DNA of 64,000 nt from Nonomuraea turcica. GTDB lineage: Bacteria > Actinomycetota > Actinomycetes > Streptosporangiales > Streptosporangiaceae. The number at the start of each line of letters is the position of its first letter. Within the stretch, counting starts at the first letter, position 1. This document shows positions 40,796 through 48,970 of the stretch, piece after piece. The stretch is from positions 1 to 64,000 of the forward strand of contig NZ_JAUZQF010000012.1 of NCBI RefSeq assembly GCF_030718205.1, read 5' to 3'. Position numbers and translations under genes: made by a program. A model generated the notes under the pieces. That model ran no database searches, had not been told where the DNA came from, and worked only from the letters and a program-made list of their open reading frames with translations.

Positions 40796-41299
40796 CTACG
40801 CGTCCGTGTCCCGCAGCTGGTCGAAGTAGGGCTTCATCGACGGGTAGTAGTCGTCGAAGTCCGGCTTCGGGGAGCCGTCGCGGGAGGCCACGAGCAGGTC
40901 GAGGTAATACTCCCAGCCGGGGCCGATCTCGCCGATCCCCTCCTCGTCGGCCAGGTGCTGGACGAACCGCAGCTCCGTCGTGCCGTCGGCCTCGGACAGC
41001 AGCAGCTCCAGATGCCAGGACCCGGCCTCGTCCACGGCGGACACCTCCAGCCGCCGCGGTGGCTCGCACGCGTCGATGCGCATTTCGTACCAGGGCTGCT
41101 GCTCCTCGAACAACATCTGGACCTTGATCGTCCGGCCGGGCCCGGCCTGGCCCTCCCATGGGCCGAACCAGCGCGCGGTGCGCTCCGGCTCGGTGATGCT
41201 GGCCCACACGTCCTCGGCGGCTGCGCGGAAGGTGCGGGTGAGGACGAGATCGCTGCCGGACTCCGTGCGGAACAGTCGGCCGGTGGGGAATCGGTTCAT
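40796..41299 (-). CDS. SRPBCC (AHSA1-like) domain protein
   Basis: A 167-residue START-like fold protein of the Aha1/AHSA1 subgroup (LVLTRTFRAAAEDVWASITEPERTARWFGPWEG, GTTELRFVQHLADEE, GPGWEYYLDLLVASRDG). These often bind hydrophobic ligands, and in actinobacteria are very frequently encoded with an ArsR repressor, as here. The ATG overlaps the ArsR stop by 4 bp, so the two are translated together. No catalytic residues are evident. The ligand and process are unknown. Confidence 0.88.
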   Translation of the reverse strand: MNRFPTGRLFRTESGSDLVLTRTFRAAAEDVWASITEPERTARWFGPWEGQAGPGRTIKVQMLFEEQQPWYEMRIDACEPPRRLEVSAVDEAGSWHLELLLSEADGTTELRFVQHLADEEGIGEIGPGWEYYLDLLVASRDGSPKPDFDDYYPSMKPYFDQLRDTDA

Positions 41300-41658
41300 G
41301 CCGTGCCTGCCTTTCTGCTGTCAGCGGTGCCGCCCGTGCGGCGTTCGCGGCGCGTTCGGTAGACCTCTGTCTCCAAAGCGTCGAAGTGGTGCTCCCAGCC
41401 CGAGGGCCGGACGAACTGTGCCAGCCACGCGATGAGCTCGGTGAACCGATCAGGATCGAGCGTGTAGAAGCGCTGTCTGCCCACGAGCTCCGCGCGGACC
41501 AGCCCGCTCTCCTTGAGCACGCGCAGGTGGCGGCTCACGGCGGGGCGGCTGATCGGGAACCGGTCGGCGACCTCGCCGGCCGCCAGGCGCCCCTCTCTGA
41601 GCAGCACCAGGATCTGCCGCCGCACCGGATCCGCGATCGCCCCTGCCACTTCGTCCAC
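41296..41658 (-). CDS. ArsR-family regulator paired with the SRPBCC gene
   Basis: A 120-residue winged-helix repressor: AIADPVRRQILVLLREGRLAAGEVADRFPISRPAVSRHLRVLKESGLVRAELVGRQRFYTL. There are no metal-binding cysteines of the ELCV type, so it is a non-metal ArsR. I prefer GTG 41658 over ATG 41676. The perfect palindrome 41666-41685 lies over the ATG, and TACGCT on the minus strand ends 6 nt before the GTG, giving a leaderless transcript. With that start the palindrome is the operator of its own operon. The stop overlaps the SRPBCC start (ATGA). Confidence 0.85.
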   Translation of the reverse strand: MDEVAGAIADPVRRQILVLLREGRLAAGEVADRFPISRPAVSRHLRVLKESGLVRAELVGRQRFYTLDPDRFTELIAWLAQFVRPSGWEHHFDALETEVYRTRRERRTGGTADSRKAGTA

Positions 41659-41665
41659 GCGAAAA

Positions 41666-41685
41666 GCGTAACCCATTGGTTACGC
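41666..41685 (-). promoter_or_regulatory. perfect operator at the ArsR promoter
   Basis: GCGTAACC (41666-41673), CATT, GGTTACGC (41678-41685) is a perfect 8-bp inverted repeat. On the minus strand it overlaps a -10 element (TACGCT), consistent with direct autorepression. Confidence 0.75.
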
Positions 41686-41732
41686 GTTCGCCAGCACCTC
41701 TCCCGCATCGTGGCGGAAGAGGGAGGGTGCCC

Positions 41733-42428
41733 TTACCTGCGGGTGGCCGCGTCGAGCAGGATGCGGGCCAGCTCACGCGGCTGGGAGAACATCGGCCAGT
41801 GGCCGGTGTCCATCTCGACCAGCCGCCACCGCTCGCCGGTGAGCAGCCTGGCCACGTCGTCGGCCGGCTTCTCGCCGTCGAGCAGGCATTTGATGTAGGT
41901 GGCGGGGAGCTCGCCGAGCGGCCGCGCCAGCACCGCGGGCTCGGTCAGCGAGGCCCCGGGATGTGGCGTCGAGCCCTCCACGATCCGCGCGATCTGCTCG
42001 TCGCTCAGCCCCTGGCCCGCATAGTCGGCCGCGGTCTGAGGCGGCCAGAAGCCGCCGTGGGCGTCGATCTCGGTCGCCGCCCAGCCTTCCGGCGCCCCGG
42101 ACGCGAACGCCTCGCCGTGCGTGGGCACGTTGGAGTCCACGAAGACCATGTGGGCCAGCCGGTCGCCGATCCGCTCGGCCGCCTGGCCGACCGGGATGCC
42201 GGAGTAACTGTGCCCGACCAGGACGACGTCCCGCAGATCGCGGCGCTCGACCTCGTCGACGATGTCCTGGACGTGGGTCTGCTGCCCGGCGGGCACACCC
42301 TGCTTGTCGGCGAGCCCGGACAGCGTCAACGGGTGCGCGCCGTGCCCGGCCGCCCGCAGCTCCGGCACCACCTCGTCCCACGCCCACGCCCCGAGCCACG
42401 CGCCTGCCACCATGACGAATTCAGCCAT
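41733..42428 (-). CDS. alpha/beta-hydrolase
   Basis: A 231-residue hydrolase of the EstC/salicylate-esterase-like type. The oxyanion region is FVMVAGAWLGAWAWDEVVPELRAAGH, the nucleophile elbow VLVGHSYSGIPVG, and the catalytic histidine MDTGHWPMFSQP; FVDSNVPTHGE follows the strand after the elbow. Cytoplasmic. It is 31 bp after nadE in the same direction and may be co-transcribed with it. The substrate is unknown, and the typical actinobacterial paralogue number is large. Confidence 0.85.
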   Translation of the reverse strand: MAEFVMVAGAWLGAWAWDEVVPELRAAGHGAHPLTLSGLADKQGVPAGQQTHVQDIVDEVERRDLRDVVLVGHSYSGIPVGQAAERIGDRLAHMVFVDSNVPTHGEAFASGAPEGWAATEIDAHGGFWPPQTAADYAGQGLSDEQIARIVEGSTPHPGASLTEPAVLARPLGELPATYIKCLLDGEKPADDVARLLTGERWRLVEMDTGHWPMFSQPRELARILLDAATRR

Positions 42429-42458
42429 GGCGGCACCGTAGCCGAGCCCTCCGACAAC

Positions 42459-44237
42459 TCAGCCGGTGGTGGTCTCCCGCCAGCGGTTGGTGATCGGGAG
42501 GCGGCGGTCCCGGCCGAAGTTCTTCGGGGTGATCTTCGGGCCCGGCGGATACTGGCGGCGCTTGTACTCCGCCAGGTCCACCAGCCTGATCATGCGCGTC
42601 ACCAGCTCAGGATCATGGCCGGCCGCGATGAGCTCCTGCGAGCCCATGTCCTTCTCCACGTAGTCGTCCAGCAGCCGGTCCAGCACCTCGTAGGGCGGCA
42701 GCGAGTCCGTGTCGCGCTGGTCCGGGCGCAGCTCCGCGCTCGGCTCCTTGGTGATCGAGTTCTCCGGGATCGGGCGCTCGGCCGTCAGCAGGAACTGCGG
42801 GTCCGCGTGCGCGTTGCGCCACCGGGACAGCGCCCACACCATCGTCTTCGGCACGTCCTTGATCGGGGCGAAGCCGCCGGCCGAGTCGCCGTAGAGGGTG
42901 GAGTAGCCGGTCGCGAGCTCGCTCTTGTTCCCGGTGGTCAGCACCAGGTGGCCGTGCTGGTTGGACAGGCCCATGAGGATCATGCCGCGCACCCTGGCCT
43001 GGAGGTTCTCGGCGGCCAGGCCGGACAGCTCGATCTCCTTCTCGAAGGCGTCGACGACGTCGGCGATGGGGACCATCTGCGCGTTGACCCCCTGCCTGCG
43101 CACCAGCTCCTCGGCGTCGGTCACCGAGTGCTCGGAGGAGTAGCGCGACGGCATGAGCACGACGTGCACCCGGGACGGGCCGATCGCGTCGGAGGCGATG
43201 GTCGCGGTCAGCGCCGAGTCGATCCCGCCCGACAGCGCCAGGATGATCGACTGGAACCCGTTCTTACGCACGTAGTCCCTGACCGCGAGCACCAGCGCCG
43301 AATAGACCTCCGCGTGCAGATCGAGCCGCTCGGCGATGCCGGCCGGCTCAGCGGGATAGGGCGCCACGGGCTGCTCCGACAGCACCAGCCGCTCGACGGT
43401 GATCGTGGAGTCGTCGCCCGCGTCGTGCGGGTACGTGCCCGGCTCCGCGTCCGAGACCGGCAGGTCGTCCAGGTCCACGACCAGCAGCTCCTCCCGGAAC
43501 TGGCCCGCCCGCGCCACCAGCTCGCCCGAGCCGTCCACCACGATCGAGTCGCCGTCGAAGACCAGCTCGTCCTGCCCGCCGACCTGGTTCACGTAGACGA
43601 GCGCGCACCCGGCCTCACGGGCGCGGCGCCGGCACAGCTCCAGCCGTACGTCGTCCTTCTCCTTCTCGTACGGCGAGGCGTTCGGCACCACCAGCAGCCC
43701 GGCCCCCGCCTGCCCCACGACCGACACGGGACCGCCCTCCTGCCAGAGGTCCTCGCAGACGGCGATCGCCACGTCGACCCCGTGTAGCCGGAAGATCGGC
43801 AGCCGGTCGCCGCGCACGAAATAGCGGTATTCGTCGAACACGCCGTAGTTCGGCAGGTGGTGCTTGGCCGTACGCGTGACCACCTCGCCCTTGTAGAGCA
43901 GCGCGGCGGCGTCCAGCGGGGCGCCCTTCGGCTGCCCCACCCGGGGCGCCAGGCCGGCCCGGTCGACGTAGCCGGCCACCACGGGGAGATCGCCCAGGCC
44001 CTCCAGCTCCAGCCTGCGCGCCACCTCCTCCAGAGTCCGGATGCTGGCGTCCACGAAGGACGTGCGGAGCACCAGGTCCTCCACGGGGTATCCGGTGAGG
44101 AACATCTCGGTGAAGACGACCAGGTGCGCCCCGCGCTCGGCGGCGTCGCGGGTCCACGCCACCAGCTGGTCGGCGTTGGCGGCCAGGTCGCCGACGGTCG
44201 GGTTGGTCTGTGCCAGGGCAATGCGCAGTTGTGCCAC
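42459..44237 (-). CDS. nadE: NAD+ synthase (glutamine-hydrolysing)
   Basis: A 592-residue two-domain enzyme that amidates nicotinate adenine dinucleotide. The N-terminal nitrilase-type glutaminase has the triad Glu44 (VFTEMFLTGY), Lys125 (TAKHHLPNYG) and Cys161 (AVCEDLW). The C-terminal synthetase has the ATP-pyrophosphatase loop SGGIDS (336-341), the SSEHSVTDA region, TTGNKSELATGY, and the GSQELIAAGHDPELV tail. Ammonia passes between sites through an internal tunnel. It is the eukaryote/actinobacterial glutamine-dependent form. The start ATG 44237 lies 32 bp after the SARP-response-regulator gene in the same direction. Secure assignment. Confidence 0.96.
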   Translation of the reverse strand: MAQLRIALAQTNPTVGDLAANADQLVAWTRDAAERGAHLVVFTEMFLTGYPVEDLVLRTSFVDASIRTLEEVARRLELEGLGDLPVVAGYVDRAGLAPRVGQPKGAPLDAAALLYKGEVVTRTAKHHLPNYGVFDEYRYFVRGDRLPIFRLHGVDVAIAVCEDLWQEGGPVSVVGQAGAGLLVVPNASPYEKEKDDVRLELCRRRAREAGCALVYVNQVGGQDELVFDGDSIVVDGSGELVARAGQFREELLVVDLDDLPVSDAEPGTYPHDAGDDSTITVERLVLSEQPVAPYPAEPAGIAERLDLHAEVYSALVLAVRDYVRKNGFQSIILALSGGIDSALTATIASDAIGPSRVHVVLMPSRYSSEHSVTDAEELVRRQGVNAQMVPIADVVDAFEKEIELSGLAAENLQARVRGMILMGLSNQHGHLVLTTGNKSELATGYSTLYGDSAGGFAPIKDVPKTMVWALSRWRNAHADPQFLLTAERPIPENSITKEPSAELRPDQRDTDSLPPYEVLDRLLDDYVEKDMGSQELIAAGHDPELVTRMIRLVDLAEYKRRQYPPGPKITPKNFGRDRRLPITNRWRETTTG

Positions 44238-44269
44238 GCGCCCAGCCTAATATGGCGCGATTTTTATCG

Positions 44270-45724
44270 TCAAAGCGACGAAAAGTGAGCCTTCTCACCT
44301 GGCGTGACCAGCCCGGACTCGTACGCGGCCATGACCAGCTGTGCCCGGTCGAACAGCCCGAGGTGCTCGAGCAGCGACTTCACCATCAGCGAGGCCTCTT
44401 CCTCCGGCAGCGAGAGGGTCTGGCCGATCTGGCGGTTGGTCAGGCCTCTGGCGACCAGTTTCAGCACGTCGAGCAGGGCGTCGGAGAGCCCGGCCAGCGC
44501 CGGCGGCGAGGCCGGGTCGGCCCGCCCGGCGAACGCGGAGATCAGCCGCGTGGTGACCGCCGGATCGATGAGCGCGTCCCCGCCGGCGGCGGCCCTGATC
44601 GCGGCTACGAACTGCTCCGGAGCCGCCGTCTTCAGCAGGAATCCGCTCACTCCCGCCCGCAGGGCCGCGTAAAGGTTCTCGTCGCTGCCGAACGTGGTCA
44701 TCATGACCACCTTCGGCGGCCGCTCCTCCGCCAGGATCCTGCGCGCGGCCGCCAGACCGTCCAGATGCGGCATCTGGATGTCGAGCAGCACCACGTCGGG
44801 CCGGGTCTCGCGGACGGCCGCGATCGCCTCCTCGCCGTTGCCGGCCTCGCCGACCAGCGTCACCCCTGGTTCGGCGGCCATCATGGCCCGGAGCCCCGCC
44901 CGTACGAGGGCCTGGTCGTCGGCCACCAGAACCCGCAGCACGTCCGCGGGAACCGCCGCAGGCGCCGGCGCGGGAGCCGGCTCCTCCAGGCGCTGGGCGA
45001 GCATGTCGCCCTCCAGGCGCTGGAGCGCGGCCGACAGGTCCAGTCCCAGCTCGTCCCGCCACACCGCGCGCGCCCTGCGCAGCGCGGCCAGCGCGTCGCC
45101 CTGGCGGCCCAGCCGGTAGAGCGCCACGGCCAGCAGCCGCCAGGCCTCCTCACGCAGCGGGTACGCCGTCGCGTGCGCCTCCAGGTCCGCCACCAGCGAC
45201 GTCGCCCGGCCCAGCGCGAGCCCGGCGTCGGCCCGCCGTTCGACGGCGATCAGCCGCAGCTCCTCAAGCCGCCCGGCCTCCGTCGCCGCCCAGCTCAGCT
45301 CGCTGAACTCGGCCAGCGCGGGCCCCCGCCACAACCCCAGCGCGGTGTCCATGGCCGCCCACACCTGCGCCGGCGTGCCGTCCGACTTCACCAGGCTCTC
45401 GAAGTGCCAGGCGTCCACCTGCTCGGTCCCGGCCCGCAGGGCGTAGCCGGGCGGCGCGGACACCAGCACGCCGGCCTCCTCGCGGGGCGCGCGGTCGGGC
45501 TCGAGCGCGCGGCGCAGGCGGGAGACGTAGCCCTGGATCGTGGACAGGGCCTGCGCCGGCGGGGCGCCCGGCCAGAGCTCGTCGATGAGGGTGTTCACGG
45601 GAACGGCGCGGCCGCCGGCCACGAGCAGGCGCGCGAGCACCGCGCGCTGCCGCTGGCCGCCGAGGTCGAGAGGGGCGCCGCCGGCCCAGGCCTGGAACGG
45701 TCCGAGAGCAGTGAAGGTGAGCAT
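44270..45724 (-). CDS. SARP-BTAD regulator fused to a NarL-type response regulator
   Basis: A 484-residue fusion. Residues 1-95 are an OmpR-like winged helix (LDLGGQRQRAVLARLLVAGGRAVPVNTLIDELWPG) and 105-250 a BTAD domain; together they make a SARP module. After a proline-alanine linker (247-260) comes a receiver domain (261-380) with acidic pair Asp269-Asp270, phosphoacceptor Asp315 (LLDIQMP), Thr343/344 and Lys365. The last 65 residues are a degenerate LuxR helix-turn-helix (LKLVARGLTNRQIGQTLSLPEEEASLMVKSLLEHLGLFDRAQLVMAAYESGLV). Two DNA-binding modules on one receiver is uncommon. It lies 49 bp after the histidine kinase, its probable partner. Confidence 0.85.
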   Translation of the reverse strand: MLTFTALGPFQAWAGGAPLDLGGQRQRAVLARLLVAGGRAVPVNTLIDELWPGAPPAQALSTIQGYVSRLRRALEPDRAPREEAGVLVSAPPGYALRAGTEQVDAWHFESLVKSDGTPAQVWAAMDTALGLWRGPALAEFSELSWAATEAGRLEELRLIAVERRADAGLALGRATSLVADLEAHATAYPLREEAWRLLAVALYRLGRQGDALAALRRARAVWRDELGLDLSAALQRLEGDMLAQRLEEPAPAPAPAAVPADVLRVLVADDQALVRAGLRAMMAAEPGVTLVGEAGNGEEAIAAVRETRPDVVLLDIQMPHLDGLAAARRILAEERPPKVVMMTTFGSDENLYAALRAGVSGFLLKTAAPEQFVAAIRAAAGGDALIDPAVTTRLISAFAGRADPASPPALAGLSDALLDVLKLVARGLTNRQIGQTLSLPEEEASLMVKSLLEHLGLFDRAQLVMAAYESGLVTPGEKAHFSSL

Positions 45725-45773
45725 GTCAGGCGTAACTTTAGAGGGAGAACGGGCTTCGGTATATGGCGAAAGG

Positions 45774-47645
45774 TCACAGTGGGAGCTCGGCCTGGACGAC
45801 GGTGCCTCCTCCTTCGGCCTCGCGCACCACGCAGATGCCCCCGAGCTCGGCGGCCCGCTCCCGCATGGAGCCCAGGCCCACGCCCGGCCGGGCGTCCGGC
45901 GGCACCCCCACGCCGTCGTCGGTCACGCTCACCCGCAGCCGGTCGTCGCGCCGCAGGCTGATCGTGATCCGGGTGGCGTGGGCGTGTTTGCGGGCGTTCG
46001 TCAGCGCCTCCTGGACGATGCGGTAGGCGGCCACCTCGACCGCCGCCGGCAGGCTCGCCAGGTCGCCCGAGGTCTCGATCGGCGTCTCCGCCAGCTCCTC
46101 GACCGCGCCCGCCAGCCCCAGTTCGTCGAGCGCGGGCGGGCGCAGCCCGTACACGAGCTGCTTGATGTCGCCGCTCACGGCGTCCATGCCGGCCCGCAGG
46201 TCGGCGAGCAGCCGGTCGGCTTCCTGCGGCGAGGAACGCACGCTCAGGCGGGCGGCGTTGATCGACATGGCCATGCCGGTGAGCGACTGCCCGAGCCCGT
46301 CGTGCAGGTCGCGGCGCAGCCGCCGCCGCTCCTCCTCGCGGGCGGTCAGGATGCGCTCGCGGGAGCGCTGCAGCGCCGCCGTGAGGCGTACGGCGTGCGC
46401 GGCGTCGGCGATGTACGGCGTCAGCGTCGCGATCACCCGCTCGTCGTGGGCGGCCGGGAACCTGCGCCGGTCGGTCGGCCCGATCAGCAGGAGCCCCACG
46501 GGCTCCCCGTGCCACACCAGCGCGATGGTCTTGACGGGCCGCGGGGCGTTGCCCGCGTCGCCCACCGCCCCCGACGTGGTCGTCGTGCCGTCCACCTCCA
46601 CCGCGACGCCCGTCACCGACAGTCCTTCGCGCAGCACGTCCAGCGTGGCCAGCAGCCCGTGCACCGGGTCGGCGTGCTGGAGCCGGTGCCGTAGCCGCCT
46701 GGCCAGCGCGCCCGGCACGCCGGTGCTGCCGTAGAGCAGCCGGTCCACGCCGCGTTGCAGCCCGCGCCGCATCGGCTGGAAGAAGGCCCCGGCGAACACC
46801 GCCGCCGCGATGCCCGCGATCGGGTCCACCTCCGACAGGAACATGCTGCCCGCCGCGCTCACCGCCACGTAGACGCCCATGGTGACGACCGCCAGGCCGG
46901 TGCCCACCAATGCCCGGCTGATCAGCGTGTCGATACCGAACAGCCGATACCGCAGCACCGCCACCGCGATGGCGGCCGGGATCAGCGGGATCGCCAGCGT
47001 CGCCAGCCACCACACCGAGCCGCCCACGATGAACGGGATCAGCAGCCCCGGCAGCGTCACCAGAAGCCACAGCAGCTGTCTCCGCTCGACCGCGTCGCCG
47101 CGCTTGAACCGGACGACGAGCGAGGCGAACGCCGCCGCCATGGCGGCCGCCACCATCCAGTGCGCGAACTCCCTGAGCGAGCGCTGGCCGGCCACCACCG
47201 CGACCCAGTCGAGCGCCATACCCGTGACGGCCAGGACGACCACCCAGCGCCACCGCCTGGACAGCAGTTCTCCCGCCGGATAGAGCAGCGGGAGCAGCAC
47301 GCCCAGGGTGAGCTGGAGAACGTTCCACGTAAGGTTGACGATCACCCAGCCGTGGGGCGGGCCGCCGTACAGGAGCATGAAGAGGTTGGCCGACAGGATG
47401 TTGGCCGCCGCGCTCAGCCCGCCGACGCACAGCAGCCACCCGATGACCAGGCGCGGCCTGCTGTGGACGAGGATCGCCCCGAAGATCGGGAAGGCGGTGC
47501 CGGCCATGTCCTCGGGTGCGAACGGCAGCGGCGTATGAGGAGACTGCGGCAACTGCGCCGTCACCCAGATGTCGGTGAGCTCCAGTACGACCGCGAGCGC
47601 GGCGATCCCGATCGCCACACCTCTAGCCAGACCTGCGCGGCGCAT
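45774..47645 (-). CDS. membrane histidine kinase, NarL-partner type
   Basis: A 623-residue sensor kinase. The N-terminal 240 residues hold about nine to ten hydrophobic helices, unlike simple two-TM sensors. A GAF-like segment (about 290-430; VGLLLIGPTDRRRFPAAHDERVIATLTP) leads to the HisKA_3 helix ERRRLRRDLHDGLGQSLTGMAM with the phospho-His at about residue 447. The ATPase domain follows: N-box IVQEALTNARKHA, G1 DDGVGVPP, G2 GVGLGSMRERAAELGG. It should phosphorylate the adjacent SARP-receiver protein. ATG 47645 has GGAAGGG upstream; GTG 47663 is an alternative. A promoter (TTGATC-18-GATAAT) lies at 47681-47710. Confidence 0.9.
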   Translation of the reverse strand: MRRAGLARGVAIGIAALAVVLELTDIWVTAQLPQSPHTPLPFAPEDMAGTAFPIFGAILVHSRPRLVIGWLLCVGGLSAAANILSANLFMLLYGGPPHGWVIVNLTWNVLQLTLGVLLPLLYPAGELLSRRWRWVVVLAVTGMALDWVAVVAGQRSLREFAHWMVAAAMAAAFASLVVRFKRGDAVERRQLLWLLVTLPGLLIPFIVGGSVWWLATLAIPLIPAAIAVAVLRYRLFGIDTLISRALVGTGLAVVTMGVYVAVSAAGSMFLSEVDPIAGIAAAVFAGAFFQPMRRGLQRGVDRLLYGSTGVPGALARRLRHRLQHADPVHGLLATLDVLREGLSVTGVAVEVDGTTTTSGAVGDAGNAPRPVKTIALVWHGEPVGLLLIGPTDRRRFPAAHDERVIATLTPYIADAAHAVRLTAALQRSRERILTAREEERRRLRRDLHDGLGQSLTGMAMSINAARLSVRSSPQEADRLLADLRAGMDAVSGDIKQLVYGLRPPALDELGLAGAVEELAETPIETSGDLASLPAAVEVAAYRIVQEALTNARKHAHATRITISLRRDDRLRVSVTDDGVGVPPDARPGVGLGSMRERAAELGGICVVREAEGGGTVVQAELPL

Positions 47646-47680
47646 GGCACCCGCCCTTCCCACCCCATGGATGGGAGAAA

Positions 47681-47710
47681 ATTATCGGGCAAGTGCCAAT
47701 ACCCGATCAA
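47681..47710 (-). promoter_or_regulatory. promoter of the histidine kinase operon
   Basis: On the minus strand TTGATC (47710-47705) and GATAAT (47686-47681) are 18 bp apart, a good vegetative promoter. It contains the dyad ATCGGG (47684-47689) and CCCGAT (47702-47707). It lies at the very end of the MFS gene, so the kinase, SARP-receiver and possibly nadE start here. Confidence 0.7.
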
Positions 47711-47717
47711 AATTCTC

Positions 47718-48911
47718 TCAACGCCGCCGGATCGCGGGCCCGAGCACCATCATCCCGGCCGCGGACACCAGCCCGACCCCGCCCATCGTCCACCACAGCG
47801 CCTCCATCCCGAGGTCCAGCAGCGCCCCGCCGAGCAGCGGCGCCAGCACCATGGCCACCGACCAGGCGAACCCGAACAACCCCGCGTACCGCCCACGCAA
47901 CTCCGCGGGCGCCAGCGCGGCCACGATCGAGCCCGCGATGCCCGCCGTGACGATCTCGCCCGCCGTCCACACCGCGATCGTCGCGGCCAGCCCCAGGGGG
48001 TTGGTGACGAACGCGGTCATCGCGAAACCGGCCCCCATCACGGCCAGGCCCAGCGCGAACGTCCGTGAGGCGTCCCTGCGCCCCAGCCAGCCGGACACCA
48101 GCGGCTGGACCACCACGATCAGCACCCCGTTCAGCGCCATGGCCAGCCCGAACTGCGCCGGCGTCAGCCCCACCACCTTGGTCATCGCCACCGGCAGCAT
48201 GCTCATCGTCTGCGCGTACAGCACCGCGTTGCCCAGCGTGACCAGCGTGAACGCCACCATCACCCGGTCGCGCAGCACCACCCCGAATCCGCCGCTCGAC
48301 TCCCGCGCCGCCGGCCGCGTCTCCGGGACCGCCCGCCACACCAGCACCGCGAAGACCACGCTCGACACCGCGTCGATCCAGAACAGCCAGATGAACCCGA
48401 GCCCCGCCAGCCAGCCGCCGGCGGTCATGCCGACCGAGTAGCCGAGGTTGATCCCCCAGAACAGCAGCCCGTACGCCCGGGGCCGCTCCGCGGGCGAGAC
48501 CAGGTCGGCGACCAGCGCGTTGGACGCGGGCCGGTAGGCGTCGATCACCAGGCCGAGCACGAACATCGAGGCCAGGATCGCCGGCAGGGAGGTGCTGTAG
48601 CCGAGCGCCAGCATGGAGGCGGCGGTGGCCAGCATGCCGCCCGACAGCGTGGCCCGCCGCCCGACACGGTCGGTGAGCACGCCGGCGAGCAGCTGGGACA
48701 GCAGCGAGCCCGCGCCGAACACGGCCATCACCAGGCCCGCGGCGGTCACCGACAGGCCGCGGGCCTGGGTCAGGTAGACGCCGGTGAACGGCACGACCAT
48801 GGTGCCGAGGCGGTTCACCAGCGTGCCGCCCCACAGGGCCCAGAACGGGCGGGGCAGGCCGGCGACCTGGGAACGGAGGAACGACGGCTTCTCGACAGTG
48901 GGACTAGACAC
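47718..48911 (-). CDS. MFS transporter (12 TM, YdeE/sugar-efflux-like)
   Basis: A 397-residue 12-helix transporter. Motif A appears as GVLTDRVGRRATLSGG, and the N-terminal half includes ALWGGTLVNRLGTMVVPFTGVYLTQARGLSVTAAGL, a pattern of arabinose-efflux/YdeE-type permeases common in actinomycetes. Substrate unknown. The start is GTG 48911; the region before it has TATC-like boxes and no ribosome-binding site, so the transcript may be leaderless. It is divergent from the ArsR-type regulator at 48971 and probably controlled by it. It lies 72 bp upstream of the histidine kinase gene. Confidence 0.88.
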   Translation of the reverse strand: MSSPTVEKPSFLRSQVAGLPRPFWALWGGTLVNRLGTMVVPFTGVYLTQARGLSVTAAGLVMAVFGAGSLLSQLLAGVLTDRVGRRATLSGGMLATAASMLALGYSTSLPAILASMFVLGLVIDAYRPASNALVADLVSPAERPRAYGLLFWGINLGYSVGMTAGGWLAGLGFIWLFWIDAVSSVVFAVLVWRAVPETRPAARESSGGFGVVLRDRVMVAFTLVTLGNAVLYAQTMSMLPVAMTKVVGLTPAQFGLAMALNGVLIVVVQPLVSGWLGRRDASRTFALGLAVMGAGFAMTAFVTNPLGLAATIAVWTAGEIVTAGIAGSIVAALAPAELRGRYAGLFGFAWSVAMVLAPLLGGALLDLGMEALWWTMGGVGLVSAAGMMVLGPAIRRR

Positions 48912-48970
48912 GCGATAAAGGTTGATATTTCCGGTTTCCCGGCGCGAACGGTTTAGCCCACACTAAAAGG

